Assembly: GCF_050003625.1 (NCBI RefSeq) | Contig: NC_134398.1 | Coordinates: forward strand, 72,655,635 to 72,719,634 | Length of the DNA stretch: 64,000 nucleotides | Reading direction: 5' to 3' | From: Haematobia irritans | Taxonomy: Eukaryota; Arthropoda; Insecta; Diptera; Muscidae | Part shown: one piece after another, positions 10,279 to 20,808 of the stretch | Numbering within the stretch: the first letter of the stretch is position 1 | Layout of the letters: every line of letters begins with the position of its first letter | Program-made: the position numbers and the translations under genes | Notes under the pieces: generated by a model | Told to the model about the DNA's origin: nothing | Databases searched by the model: none | What the model saw: only the letters and a program-made list of their open reading frames with translations

Positions 10279-11133
10279 GTTAGGGGTTTCTTTTTCCCGG
10301 ATTTTTTGCATTCCCGGGATCCCGGTCAAAGGGAAACCTTCTTTGATGTGGAATACATTTAGACATTTGAATAAATTAGAAATCGCCTAAAGCTACGGTT
10401 ATAAGGCGCTCCCTGGACAACTAACAATATATAATATGTTGTTCTTACATCAGCCATAAATCATACTAAAATACGAAATATTTTGTAATACAAAACATTT
10501 TGACAATGGTTAAGGCAGTCTCTTTCGGTATAGTTTTCGGAAGAACACTATAGTGGGATTTTTGTAACACAAAAAAACTGTTTGGAAATGAAAGAAACTT
10601 ATTTCGATTTCAACGCCGTTAAACGGGGTCACTAAATGTACATGTTCACTCAATATTCCCAAGAGGGAAACACTACCATGTAATACGACATTCACATTAC
10701 ACTTCCAAAATCCACTTTAACTAGATTTCAATTGTATGCCCTATAAATAAGGACTTTAAAACCCAATTTTAATCAAGCCTAATGTGTACAAGGTATATAT
10801 TTGAAATTAAAATAACTATCTTAAAAAAGGTCGGGTTACAGAAATATGACAATCATAAATTAAGAAGTGCAAACTTCTTTTTAACAATTGGGAAGCCGTT
10901 GGAATCTGGATTAGAACCCACGACTATGTATGTTCAACAAGGCAACTACTCCGACTTGGTGCCATAGTTATTCACATTACACTTCCAAAAATCCACTTTA
11001 ACTAGATTTCAACTGTCATTTGCCATATAAAACCCTCTATTATACATAAAATATTGTAAGAAAATTTCCCGGGAAAGCGGGAGCGAAAAAATATCAATTT
11101 CCCGGGATCCCGTTCCCGGAAAAAAACCCTAAC
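10279..11133. mobile_element. 855-bp TIR element with CCCGGGATCCCG subterminal repeats
   Basis: The ends are GTTAGGGGTTTCTTTTTCCC and, inverted, GTTAGGGTTTTTTTCCGGGA. CAAC flanks both sides (10275-10278, 11134-11137), so a 4-bp duplication is likely. CCCGGGATCCCG lies inside both ends. A block of about 43 bp beginning TTCACATTACACTTCC occurs at 10692 and again at 10972, bracketing a stretch with a degenerate tRNA-like sequence. The class is not recognised. Confidence 0.6.
10903..10970 (-). other. Degenerate tRNA-like sequence
   Basis: On the minus strand, GTCGGAGTAGTTGCCTTGTT followed by GGGTTCTAATCC resembles A and B boxes of a tRNA-derived SINE head. Stems are poor, so this is only a likeness. 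Confidence 0.35.
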
Positions 11134-11310
11134 CAACGCAGATATCATGTAACTGCAAATAAAAATAAATTTTGCAATATAGAAAATTCAGAACAAAAAC
11201 AGGTAAATTTTTTTAATTACATTTCCCTTTTTTCTGCTCACATAAAACCACGTACCACTTCTGAATAAATCAATTAATACAAAACTCAGTAATTCCGTAT
11301 TCCCCGGCGT

Positions 11311-11440
11311 CCATGTAACGTTTTCACCTGCAACCATGTTTGCTCAGTGAACATGGTTCTAAGAAAAATAAAATTGTCCTCATCTAAAAAGTGTATTATA
11401 TTGATAAAAAGAATTTAGTTATGGTATTCGTCAAAAATTT
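11311..11440. repeat. CACGCAGAG element fragment
   Basis: This repeats the left interior of the family (ACCTGCAACCATGTTTGCTC, then TTGTCCTCATCTAAA) a second time, directly after copy 1. It is a partial tandem or rearranged piece. Confidence 0.65.
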
Positions 11441-12091
11441 TTTTTTTTACAAATTTAATGAAATTGTTACTTGAAACAAAGCATAATTTCTTCTAGAAAC
11501 CGCCCAGAAGTCGTTGCCTCAACTAATTCTTATCAAGGTATCATAGCTGCTGATGTGTCACAAAAATATTAACACTGAGATCGTAATTTACATTTCAGTT
11601 AAACTATTTCTCTTTTTTAACTAACGGACTATGACATTTCTGTACACTAAATCTCTATGAAAATGTGGCCATCAGAAATATTTGTCTGGAACCACAAAAT
11701 CACTCGTGTCAGTCTTTGGTAGTTACATATACTGCTCCAGGACAAACATGTCCGCTATTTCAATTAATGCAATGTAATATTTCAGCAGAGATGATTTTCA
11801 AAAAAGTTTTAGCAGACACATTTGCTAATTCAGTAGTATTTGTTTGTTATTTCAGCACAGAAAAATATTTGCTATTTCATCAGACAAAAACTGCTGTTTT
11901 AACAAAAATTTTTGCTGTTAACAAATAACAAAATTGTTTGAGTCTAGAAAAATTTAATATTTATATATTGATGATGATTTGCATTCGTATCTTTAAAGAC
12001 ATAATTTAACTTTGCCAAAAGCTTACAAATCTTTTGGACTGATGTAATTTAAATGAAGTCTTCAGTAAGACGGAAGAAGTTCACCAATGTG
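11441..12091. other. Unassigned stretch with recurring ATTTCAGCA words
   Basis: I recognise no gene. The word ATTTCAGCA (or ATTTCATCA) recurs near 11780, 11850 and 11875 with poor flanking similarity. Confidence 0.25.
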
Positions 12092-12156
12092 GTATCACAA
12101 TGGACTGGATAGTCTAAGTGAGCCTGATACATCGGGCTGCCACCTAACCTAACCTA
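12092..12156 (+). repeat. LINE-C 3' tail, 65 bp
   Basis: TGGTATCACAATGGACTGGA through CTAACCTAACCTA is the terminal part of LINE-C only. X1 begins immediately after its final TA. AAGACGGAA occurs on both sides (near 12067 and 15240) and may be the remains of its target duplication. Confidence 0.7.
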
Positions 12157-15100
12157 CACAGAAAAAAAAGTGTCTCGTAAATTTAAGAAGATTTTTACAA
12201 TAATTTATTACAAGAATTTTCCAGAATTTTAGTTCATTTTTCGTATCTTCAACGAAAATTAACTACTCGAAAGGAAATTTTACAAATTCTAAGTAGCAAT
12301 CGTTTAGTTCATGGCCTACAAAATACGATGGAAATTTCCTTAAAAAATTTCTTAACTGCTAGTTAAAAATTCGTTTGTTATGCTATAAAACTACTTGTGA
12401 AATGTAAAGTATTTTCTAAATAATAAGTGCAATTTACTATAAGATTTTTTTGTATGAGAAAATATTTTTTTACGAAAAATGAACTTGAAAGTGGATAGCA
12501 ATTTCTTACTGACAATTCCTATGGTTAATAATTGTTGGTAAAAAATTTCCCAATGAAATATTTTTAGTTCACATGTAATTAAATTTATAGACATTTTCGT
12601 CAAAAATGGGTAGATATCATTTCATGAAGTTTTTGCTAATTTTAAGTTAAACGTTTCATCGTTCTTATACTGATATGCATTTAAGAGTATTGTTTTTAGA
12701 GTAAATTGTGGACAGATGCGATGAACTAATGCATAGTACAGAGATCGTCAAATTGGAATATGTTTAATGTAAAGATGATGTTACTTGAATTTTTTTGAGA
12801 GTGAGAGCATGCAATGCAATAATGAGAAATGGTAGCGAGTGATGGGGATGTTGTGTATATCGGAGCGAGGGGTTGTTTTTGTTCTTTCAGTGGTTTGTGT
12901 GTGTGTTTATTATTGGCGAATGGTTTATTTGTCTGGATGAGGTGTTGTTTTCAATGAAGGCACATGGGTTTTTGTTGTTGTAGGAATGTTTTGGTTTTGC
13001 TCGGTTTTGTTTGGCATGTTTCAGTTGTATAGTTGGCGTTGGCGTGGGCTGTTGCATCTTTTTATCAAGTATGTAACAAGGGAATATAAAGGTATGGACT
13101 ATTTTGTTTTTTTTTTTAGACATATATTGGTGTTTGTTTATTAAAACTTTGAAATGAAAGTTATTAATATTTTAGCGATGAGATGTACGATGGCGAAGTG
13201 ATGATCGGTAGCTTAGAAAAAAGTTATTAAGAATGTTCAATATTTAGGAAAAAATGCTGAAATGGAAAGTATATTGAAATTGTTTTATCTACTTTAATTT
13301 TTATTATTCAATGTAAAAAATAAATATTCAATTTCAGAGTAACTCCAGATGAATTTTGAAAATTGTTTGTTACACCTCAGCGTATAGTTTAATGATAAAT
13401 AGGTAAGACTTCTTTTTCAATGTGGGTTTCTTTTAAAAAATAATATTCTTTATGTATATTATTATTTGCTAATTATTATTATCATTTTTTTTAACAAGTT
13501 TCATGTTTTTCTTTGTTGTAAAAAAATATCTAAGTTAAGAGCAACCCCAGATGGATTCGGGCAAATTTTTATATTTCTCCTCAGCGTATAACTTAATAGG
13601 GAAGTGGTAAGTTTTCTTTTAAAAATTGGCTTTCTTCTCACTAGAATATTTACGTTTTAATGACATTTTTATTGGTTTTTAATACCTTATTTTAGTATTA
13701 CTTCAATCAAATATTTTTGGAAAATTTTTGTTACACCTCAGCATATAGTTTAATCATAAATTGGTAAGTATTCTTTTTAAAATGTGGTTTTCTTTTAAAA
13801 AGGATATTTTTTATTTATATCATTATTTGCTAATTATTATTATTTTTTTTTTTTTTTTGAAACTAGTTTAATGTTTTTCTTTGTTGTAAAAAAAATATTT
13901 AATTTCAGAGCAACCCCAAGATGGATTCGGGCATATTTTTATATTCCTCCTCAGCGTATAATTTAATAGAGCAGTGGTAAGTTTTCTTTTAAAATTTGGC
14001 TTTCTTTTCACTAGAATATTTAAATTTTTATGACCTTTTTATTATCAAAATTACATCTTTTTAATACCTTATTTTAGTATTACAATAATCAAATATTTTT
14101 GGAAACAAATTTAATATTTTTATTGTAAAAAACAAATATTTAATTTCAGAATAACAATTTGGAAACATTTTTATGAATTGGTAAGCTTTATTTAACATTC
14201 TTTTAACCAGAATATTTAGTTTTTTTATACATATTATTTCTTTAATTAGATTTTTTGGAAACCAATTTAATGTTTTCTATTTAATGTAAAAAATAAATTT
14301 TTAATTTCAGAGTATCCCCAAATGAATTTCGATAACTTTATAACCTCAGCGTACAATTTAATAGAGAATTGGTAAGTTTTATATTAAAACTTTGGCTTTC
14401 TTTTGACAAGAATATTTATTGTATTATGTCCTTCACATCGATAACAACACAGTTTTATGAGTTAATATATTACTTAATTCATTATTTCTCTAATTGTTTC
14501 AGGTACAAACTTTATGAGGTACGTTTATCTAAGAAAAGTTGAATTCCTTACACCATTTAATAAAATGCCCCCAAATATGGTAAGTTACAAGCTAATTTAA
14601 AGAGATTAAAAATTATATTTTATTACCATGTTAATTTTTAACAATTTTCATTATTCCTTCCATTTTTTTCAGCAAGATATGTGAATATACTATCGATGAA
14701 TAAAAAAACTAAGGAAAAGTCAAAATGTCCAAATAGCGAGTTAAAATAAACTACTTTCTTGTTCCACGTGGTCATAATTTTTATTCACAAAAACATTGTA
14801 TTAAGAACTCTCATCATAAGTTTTTATAATAAAGTGCTTTTGCTTAAAGAAAGTTGAATTATAATGTATGAAAATTTTCATAATAGTAAAACGGGTTGTT
14901 GTTCCTTTAATTATTTAATTTCTCTGTACTGTGGAATGATTGATTTAAAAATAGTTTAGTCGTCGACATTTTAAGGAGACTGTTAACCACTTTTTATTAT
15001 CGGGTTTCCCAAAAATAAGCAGGTAAACCAAAATAATACTGACTTTTTAACTTGGTAAGGGTATATAAATCTTATGGTGTTGTAAAAATGAACTAAAATA

Positions 15101-15238
15101 CAATGTTATAGATTAACTAAAAGTTAAGAGAATTATAAACTAGACAAGTTGAAAAAAATTTTAAGGGCTAAATCATGGTCAATATTACTACAGTTTAGTT
15201 CATTTTGCAATGGAAAAGGGTTCACTGTTTTTTCAGTG
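12157..15238. mobile_element. X1: 3.1-kb TIR element with an exon-like tandem array
   Basis: The ends are CACAGAAAAAAAAGTG and, inverted, CACTGAAAAAACAGTG. TA is duplicated at 12155-12156 and 15239-15240. Both terminal ~250-bp regions match X2 (47787-50294), for example TTAGTTCATTTTTCGTA near the left end and AAATCATGGTCA near the right. The interior holds no transposase. From 13338 to 14680 it holds a run of short units, each looking like an acceptor, a very short exon and a GTAAG donor. A G/T-rich stretch lies at about 12780-13130. Shorter elements with similar ends (33572-33998, 52747-53257, 57807-59159) look like relatives. Confidence 0.7.
13338..14680 (+). repeat. Array of about six exon-like units with splice-site-like borders
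   Basis: Units begin near 13338, 13540, 13720, 13909, 14150 and 14311. Four start after TTTCAG (13337, 13908, 14149, 14310). All six stop before GTAAG (13402, 13606, 13763, 13976, 14180, 14371). Open lengths are 65, 67, about 44, 68, 31 and 61 nt. The best one (13540-13606) reads QPQMDSGKFLYFSSAYNLIG, and 14311-14371 reads YPQMNFDNFITSAYNLIEN. Further acceptor-like sites precede 14503 and 14673, where QDM then stop is read. Intron-like parts are also repeated, so the whole unit of about 190 bp has been duplicated. Lengths are not multiples of three and some units carry stops, so splicing is not shown. Confidence 0.5.
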
Positions 15239-15240
15239 TA

Positions 15241-15440
15241 AGACGGAAAACACGGAAAAAGTGATTTGTCAAGTTTTTAGTAAGTTATTTCTTTTTCTAA
15301 TTTATCCTATCTAAATAATACTAAACAAAGAAAGTTTATATTTCTCAAAAACACATCGAAAGAGCACATTTTTACTACCAATAAAACTATAGTTCTATAA
15401 AGAAGGACTATATGATACATATTTTTTCTGTGCCACTATA
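15241..15440. other. Unassigned AT-rich flank
   Basis: I see nothing recognisable here. Confidence 0.2.
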
Positions 15441-15442
15441 AT

Positions 15443-15915
15443 TTAAAACAAGTAAGTAAAGCCTAAAGTCAGACGTGGTCGACTATATTATACCTTTCAC
15501 CAAAATTGTTGGTGCCATATCAAATCCATCAAATTTATAGCGAGCTATATAAAACTTTGCCCTCCGTGGTCATATAAGATATATATGGTAGCTATATCCA
15601 AATCTCAACCGATTTCAACCAAATTTGGCATACTTCACGATACCATCAGTTGTACAACTTTTGCAAAATTTAAAGCAAATCAATATAAAATTCTGGCCTC
15701 TGGGCGAAAGATATACATATGATGGAGGGCGAAAGATGTACATATGTTGGAGCTATATCTGAATCTCAACCTATTTGGCTGATATTTTGCATGTATTACG
15801 ACACTCACAAAACATTCAGACGTACGAAATTTGAAGATCGGTTAATAAACGCATGAGTTATGACCAAATGTATATGGCAGACAGATAGACAGACGGACAT
15901 CGGTATAGTTATACA
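15443..15915. repeat. GTCCGTC-type dispersed repeat, partial
   Basis: It opens AAGTAAGTAAAGCCTAAAGT followed by GTGGTCGACTATATTATACC, the end also seen inverted near 55880 and at 36823. It runs through TATATCCAAATCTCAACCGA-type text to a CAGACAGATAGACAGACGG run. The family is widespread in fly genomes. Its class is not clear from the sequence. Confidence 0.6.
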
Positions 15916-16422
15916 TACGAGTAGTTATCTGTAGGTATGTATTTCATTTGTGTTTTCTATCCCAATAAGCAATGTCTTTTGTGAAAAAGCTTTTAGTATT
16001 AAGGTGAGTACTATGTTCGGTGTTTTCACTAAAACACAAAAGTAAAAGAACAATTATATTTATGGAGACGATTGTATTTTGATCAAGTCTTGCCAAATAA
16101 TGGATGGAAAAGATCCAAGGAATTGATTGCAAATAATGTGATATTTCTAAATTAATTAATTAAAAAAAGTAACCATGAAAACACACTGGTTTTTCAGCTT
16201 GAAAACTGAACATAGTACTCAGCTTTAGGAATAAAATGCCATTTGATCTAATAAAAGCTGAACTAAATATAAGAATAAATTTTAGTTAAGATTGCAAAAA
16301 CTTTCAAAATTTTTCAACAACACCTGAGGTAGAGAATTAATTAATTATGTATCTATAGAATATTATATATTATAAGAATATATTTTTAGAATACGAAATA
16401 TATGTGGCAAAATATGTTTTCT
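15916..16422. other. Unassigned AT-rich stretch
   Basis: I see no recognisable element. The last 100 bp are simple AT-rich text. Confidence 0.2.
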
Positions 16423-16426
16423 TTAG

Positions 16427-16724
16427 CCCTTATCCTCACCAATGGTATCACAATGGACTGAATAGTCTAAGTGAGCCTGCTACATCGGGCTGCCACCTAA
16501 CCTAACCTAACCCTTATCCTGTATTTAAAAAAATACCGCATATTGCATTAATGGGTCATATTTGCCCAATATAAATTTATTCATATATATGTATTTTAAA
16601 CATTGTTTTGGAACTTGTTTGTAGGGCTCAGCCGAACAGAGCTTTAAACTCAACTAGTTCTTTAGAATAAAATTCTTATAAAAATTGGATTGGGCAATTT
16701 TGACCCACTAGTACAGGATAAGAG
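16427..16724. mobile_element. piggyBac-like MITE interrupted by a LINE-C tail
   Basis: The left end CCCTTATCCT...GTATTT and the inverted right end CTCTTATCCTGTACT match, followed on both sides by TGGGTCA(T/A)A(T/A)TTGCCCAAT. The flanks are TTAG (16423) and TTAA (16725-16728), fitting a TTAA target with one change. A 74-bp LINE tail sits 10 bp inside the left end. Confidence 0.6.
16437..16510 (+). repeat. LINE-C 3' tail, 74 bp, with a target duplication
   Basis: CACCAATGGTATCACAATGG through CCTAACCTAA is flanked on both sides by CCCTTATCCT (16427-16436, 16511-16520). A direct duplication around a tail-only copy shows true retrotransposition with extreme 5' truncation. Confidence 0.85.
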
Positions 16725-16729
16725 TTAAA

Positions 16730-17455
16730 ATATAAAAAGACTGATTTTTTGTTATATTGTTTTTGTTTCTTTTACATTGTTTCTGTTATTTCTACTTTTT
16801 ATGATATATTTTTATTTTAATAATTTAATAATTTTTATGTATTTTAATAATTTTTATGTAAAAAATTATTATAAAATATTAAATTAAACCCAATAGTGTT
16901 AGTGTTTTTATTTGTCATTTTTTTCCTTTCAAAATCAAGTTTTTTTGTGGCCAATGTCAAGCTTTTTGACAAATTAGATCTGGCAAGCCTATATGCACCT
17001 CTAACGAAAATGCATTGCTATTTATGTTAACGAAATTTTCGGCAGCGTTCAATTTCGTAAGCTGGTACACACGTTTAATGAAAAGTTTTGTTCATAACAG
17101 GGTTGTCCAAAGCATTTAATTTATTGCAATCATTGTGTGTGTAAAAGTTTTAAGAGGTCAACGATGTATATGAGGAATATTTGGAACAAATATTAACAAT
17201 TTTTAAAAGCGATTAGCTGGTTTAAAATTTGTGTGCATTATGCTTCTCTACACTCTATACACAACCGGTTTTTTGTTCTAGACTTAAATAAATTTTTGCT
17301 ACCGAAAATTTCGCAAGAGGTGCATACCTGCCTTTGAAGTTTACATTTTTTCAAAATGTTGACTCAAAGTTGTATGTCCATATTCAAAACGGATAGGGAC
17401 AGTTAATCATATGAATTTGCATGGTAAAAGTTTAAAGTTTGTTTTAACTTATTTA
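16730..17455. other. Unassigned AT-rich stretch
   Basis: I recognise no gene. It is long AT-rich text with a few moderately complex segments (16980-17110) lacking open frames. Confidence 0.2.
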
Positions 17456-17458
17456 TAT

Positions 17459-17643
17459 ATTTTTATGAGGATTATTCTTCTATACAAAAATCCCCATACT
17501 TGAAACATAGAATTAAAATACAGTTAACATATCTATCGTGAAAAACAACTTTGGTATGAAATACTTAAACCTAAATTAAGCAGAAATATTCAATAAATAT
17601 ACACATCCAATGTATTTCAAACTTTGGTTGAGCGAGCCTAAAA
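17459..17643. repeat. Duplicated segment, first copy
   Basis: About 185 bp starting ATTTTTATGAGGATTATTCT are repeated almost unchanged at 18401-18585. The following block (17715-17808) is repeated at 18586-18680 and includes the start of a hAT-type MITE, so the duplication followed that MITE's insertion. The first copy has about 70 extra bp between the blocks. Confidence 0.85.
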
Positions 17644-17763
17644 ATATGCTAAATAATTTTTATTTATAATAAATTTCCAAAACAAAACATGGGAGACAAG
17701 CTGCTCTTAATAAAACCAAAGATCAATCAGTTAAGAGACCTGCCAACATAATGTCATTGTGCT

Positions 17764-18396
17764 CAAAGATTATAGATTTGAGGAAGATGGGAGATTGGCT
17801 TGCGTCATACCAAATGTTGCATTTACCAGATCAGTTTAATACATGTTTGTAATCTTTTAGTTGTTTTTAGTTTTTATTCTTCAAATGGAAAATGTAATTT
17901 TCTAAATGAAACAATGTTAAATTTTAGGCAACAACAAAATAAATTACATTTTCCCCTTTATGGAAAATTTATTTCGTGCTCTTAATTTCTTTTTATTTGC
18001 ATTTTAATGCTATGTCAATACTTGTCTTATACGCGTTTGGTTCGAGTCAAAAACAATGGAAGATGAAAATGGGAAAATGGCAGCAGAGGGTATCAAACCA
18101 TTGACGGCGTTCGATGCAAACGTGTCGTTTATGATTTTTTGTTCCACAAATTAAACTAAGAATAAAAAGAAATTTATATCAGGGAATGACGTAGAACAAT
18201 CGGTCAAAAGTTTCTCATTATTATTTACACAAAATTTAACATCATTTGTGAGTTTTTAACAAAAAATATTGCAAATTAAAAATGAACGAACGTGTATGTA
18301 TCGAACACCGTAAATGCAACTTTTGGTATGACGTCGCCCATTTTCCAATCTTCCTTTTCTATTGTTTTTGGTTCGAGTATATGAAACTAACACGGT
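17764..18396. mobile_element. hAT-type MITE (CAAAGA subfamily), split by a sister MITE
   Basis: It starts CAAAGATTATAGATTTGAGG, matches the cluster at 59741-62657 as far as 18046, and resumes at 18379 with ATATGAAACTAACACGGTAA after the inserted MITE. The remaining right end is missing. Confidence 0.75.
18048..18370. mobile_element. hAT-type MITE (CAAAAACAAT subfamily), 323 bp
   Basis: The ends CAAAAACAATGGAAGATG and, inverted, CAAAAACAATAGAAAAGG are flanked by the perfect 8-bp duplication GTTCGAGT (18040-18047, 18371-18378). Length equals that of the copy at 62036-62358. No coding. Confidence 0.85.
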
Positions 18397-18400
18397 AAAT

Positions 18401-18680
18401 ATTTTTATGAGGATTATTCTTCTATACAAAAATCCCCATACTTGAAACATAGAATTAAAATACAGTTAACATATTTATCGTGAAAAACAACTTTGGTATG
18501 AAATACTTAAACCTAAGTTAAGCAGAAATATTCAATAAATATACACATCCAATGTATTTCAAACTTTGGTTGAGCGAGCCTAAAACCAAAGATCATTCAG
18601 TTAAGAGACCTGCCAACATAATGTCATTGTGCTCAAAGATCATAGATTTGAAGAAGATGGGAGATTGGCTTGCGTCATAT
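18401..18680. repeat. Duplicated segment, second copy
   Basis: This is the counterpart of 17459-17643 plus 17715-17808, here joined without the extra spacer. It ends inside the MITE start (GCGTCATA), where the transposase-like gene begins. Confidence 0.85.
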
Positions 18681-18704
18681 AGTCAGCAAGACTTACTATA
18701 CGAG
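18681..18704 (+). pseudogene. 5' stub of the transposase-like gene continued at 23812
   Basis: TCAGCAAGACTTACTATACG reads SARLTIR in frame with REVLIFWQKARIP beyond LINE-C. The 11-bp ACTATACGAGA is present at both junctions as the LINE's target duplication, so this stub belongs to the interrupted gene. Confidence 0.6.
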
Positions 18705-18846
18705 ACGTTAGGTTAGGTTAGGTTAAAGTGGCAGCCCGATTAAGATTCAGGCTCATTTAGACTATTCAGTCCATTGTGATACCATATTAAATAAAAGTAC
18801 CTATTACATATGGGCACTTCTAGTTTTAACCGCTGAACCTTCCTGA

Positions 18847-19080
18847 TTATTTTTCTTTGTTGAACCAACCAGATTGTTCCAAAAACATTACCAGACTGCT
18901 TAAGTTAACGTTTTCCGGATCCGCCAGTAATCTGAAGCTATATGCTCCTAAAAGTTGCTTGCGCTTTACACCAATTGCAGGACACTCACACAAGAGGTGT
19001 TTAATTGATTCCTTTTCCTCCGCATCATGACAGCTCATACAATAGTTATTATACTTCGCGCCTATAGTTTTTGCAAAATC
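18847..19080 (-). pseudogene. LINE-C C-terminus, cysteine/histidine region
   Basis: The minus strand reads FAKTIGAKYNNYCMSCHDAE, then ESIKHLLCECPAIG, ending FLEQSGWFNKEK and stop at 18847. The C..C...H....C pattern (CMSCHDAEEKESIKHLLCEC) is the zinc-binding C-terminus common to LINEs with RNase H. It is continuous with the RNase H region once the Tc1-like insert is removed. Confidence 0.85.
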
Positions 19081-19112
19081 GCCTATCAGGCAGCGACCCG
19101 TTATAGCAGATA

Positions 19113-20131
19113 AAGGGTGATACGGTCAAAATTTGGTCAATATAAACTTGACGTATTTCTTTCAATTTTGCATTTAAAAAACCTGAACACCCCTCATTTT
19201 GAAGGTGTGTGTGTGTAGAATGTTGCTCCTATTTTGATTTTGAAATTCACTCTTCAGTTGTCAAAATGCCGTCCAAGCAAGAAGAGCAGCGTATCAAAAT
19301 TTTGCTCGCGCATCGCGAAAATCCGAGCTACTCGCACGCAAAGCTGGCAAAATCGCTAAAAGTTGCCAAATGAACCGTTACAAATTTAACTAAAGTGTTT
19401 GGGGAACGTTTGTCGAGAGCCAGGAAGTCTGGATCGGGGAGAAATCGAAAACCGGAAGCCGCTGAGACGACAAAGAGAGTTGCCGGTAGTTTCAAGCGAA
19501 ACCCTATCCTCTCTTTCCGAGATGCCGCAAATAAGCTGGGTGTATCATCTACAACCGTGCCTCGAGCCAAAAAACGAGCCGGACTATCGACTTACAAGAA
19601 GGTAGTGACTCCAAATCGCGATGATAAACAAAATACGACGGCCAAAGCGCGATCCCGGAGGCTGTACACGACGATGCTGACGAAGTTTGACTGCGTGGTA
19701 ATGGACGACGAAACCTACATCAAAGCCGACTACAAGCAGCTTCCGGGTACGCCGCCAACAACGTGCAGGTGGTTCCCAAGGACAAGAACCCTCCCAACAC
19801 GCCAGAGCTCCGCCCAATTGAGAAATACTGGGCTATTGTCAAGCGGAACCTAAAGAAGACAAAAAAACTGCTAAGGACGAGCAGCAGTTCAAGGCAAACT
19901 GGCTTTCTGCGGCGAAGAAGGTGGACAAGGTGGCTGTACAAAATCTGATGACAGGTGTCAAGCGTGAGGCCCGGCAATTCGGATTTGGAAAAGCGAAAGC
20001 CTAACTGAATATTTTTCCTGAATATTATACTAATTGAACTTGAAAAAGAAATTTAATTTGCTTTTTTAAATAAACGATTTCACCGATTTACATGCGTTTT
20101 CCCTTGACCAAATTTTGACCGTATCACCCTT
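19113..20131 (+). mobile_element. Tc1/mariner-like element (ITm group), 1019 bp, internally deleted
   Basis: The ends AAGGGTGATACGGTCAAAAT continue inverted for about 28 bp. TA is duplicated at 19111-19112 and 20132-20133. Removing it restores GCAGATATCAGGAG, matching the uninterrupted LINE at about 45020. The element is in the opposite orientation to its LINE host. Confidence 0.92.
19266..20004 (+). pseudogene. ITm transposase, broken and internally deleted
   Basis: The ATG at 19266 opens MPSKQEEQRIKILLAHREN, with a stop at about 19371. The frame continues TNLTKVFGERLS and reaches the first catalytic block, CVVMDDETYIKADYKQLPG (near 19690-19745). The sequence then jumps, with a frame change, to VPKDKNPPNTPELRPIEKYW, the block bearing the last acidic residue, and ends GFGKAKA. 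The middle block with the second Asp is deleted. ELRPIEKYW points to the DD37E-type group. The copy cannot be active. Confidence 0.85.
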
Positions 20132-20190
20132 TATCAGGAGTGATATCTGACGTCTCGAGAACACTAGCATATTTAGTGTGCGGTTTATGT

Positions 20191-20760
20191 TTAAATGGGG
20201 CCATATTTGCTTGGTTTCGTTACAGCCCTTGCAATTCTCCCATCGAACATTTGCCATAACAACCTTCTCATCAGCATGGGCTTGCAGGTAGCCAGGGGCA
20301 TACCAACAGATTCTAGTTCCCCTGGAATATGTAAGCTAGTCCCTAGCCTTGCCAACTCATCCGCTTCGCAGTTCCCCGGTATGTCCCTGTGGCCAGGTAC
20401 CCATATTAGGTGAATATTGTACTGCTTAGCCATCTCATTGAGAGATTTGCGGCAGTCGATGGCCGTTTTCGAGTTGATGAACACAGAGTCCAAGGATTTT
20501 ATTGCAGGCTTACTGTCTGTGTATATATTAATGCCCACATTTTTTGGAACATTACTTCTCAGCCAATTTGCCACCTCTCTTATTGCTAATATTTCAGACT
20601 GAAAAACACTACAGTGATTAGGTAATCTTTTCGCTATTCGAAGTTCCACATCATTAGAATATACTCCGAAACCCAATTGTCCATCCAATTTGGAGCCATC
20701 AGTGTAGAAATCTATATATCTATTCTTTATTCCCCGGGGTCTGTGTGCACCACGCCTCAC
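20191..20760 (-). pseudogene. LINE-C RNase H domain
   Basis: A 189-residue open stretch carries all RNase H signatures: FYTDGSKLDGQLGFGVY (first Asp), FQSEILAIREVANW (Glu), NIYTDSKPAIKSLDS (second Asp) and WVPGHRDIPGNCEADELA (His and last Asp). The domain removes RNA from the RNA-DNA hybrid during cDNA synthesis. Key residues are intact although the element around them is broken. The sequence continues towards TCKPMLMRRLLWQMFDGRIA, the linker to the C-terminal zinc region. Confidence 0.92.
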
Positions 20761-20808
20761 TCAAACTTTTTGTTGAAAAGTGGACTCGCCAAAGTGTTAA
20801 ACACTACG

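Larger units (their letters stand above)
9758..11310. mobile_element. CACGCAGAG TIR element, copy 1, with an 855-bp insert
   Basis: It starts CACGCAGAGAAGAAACATGA after TA (9756-9757). Its interior matches the complete copy at 21489-22624: GGTCACGATCTAAAATGTTA, the ATTTATTTGTTTTT region near 10120, and ATCATGTAACTGCAAATAAA after the insert. The right end is lost, and from about 11311 a second fragment of the same family's left part begins. No transposase. Short repeats of TGGTCAC.ATCTAAAATG lie in the left third. Confidence 0.75.

Noticed and set aside
12887..13123. A 78-codon Asn/Lys/Pro-rich minus-strand frame in X1
   Set aside because: It comes from T/G-rich low-complexity DNA, with no counterpart in X2.
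18705..18725. TTAGG-type telomere repeat
   Set aside because: GTTAGGTTAGGTTA is the 3' tail of LINE-C, seen with the same preceding text at four other places.
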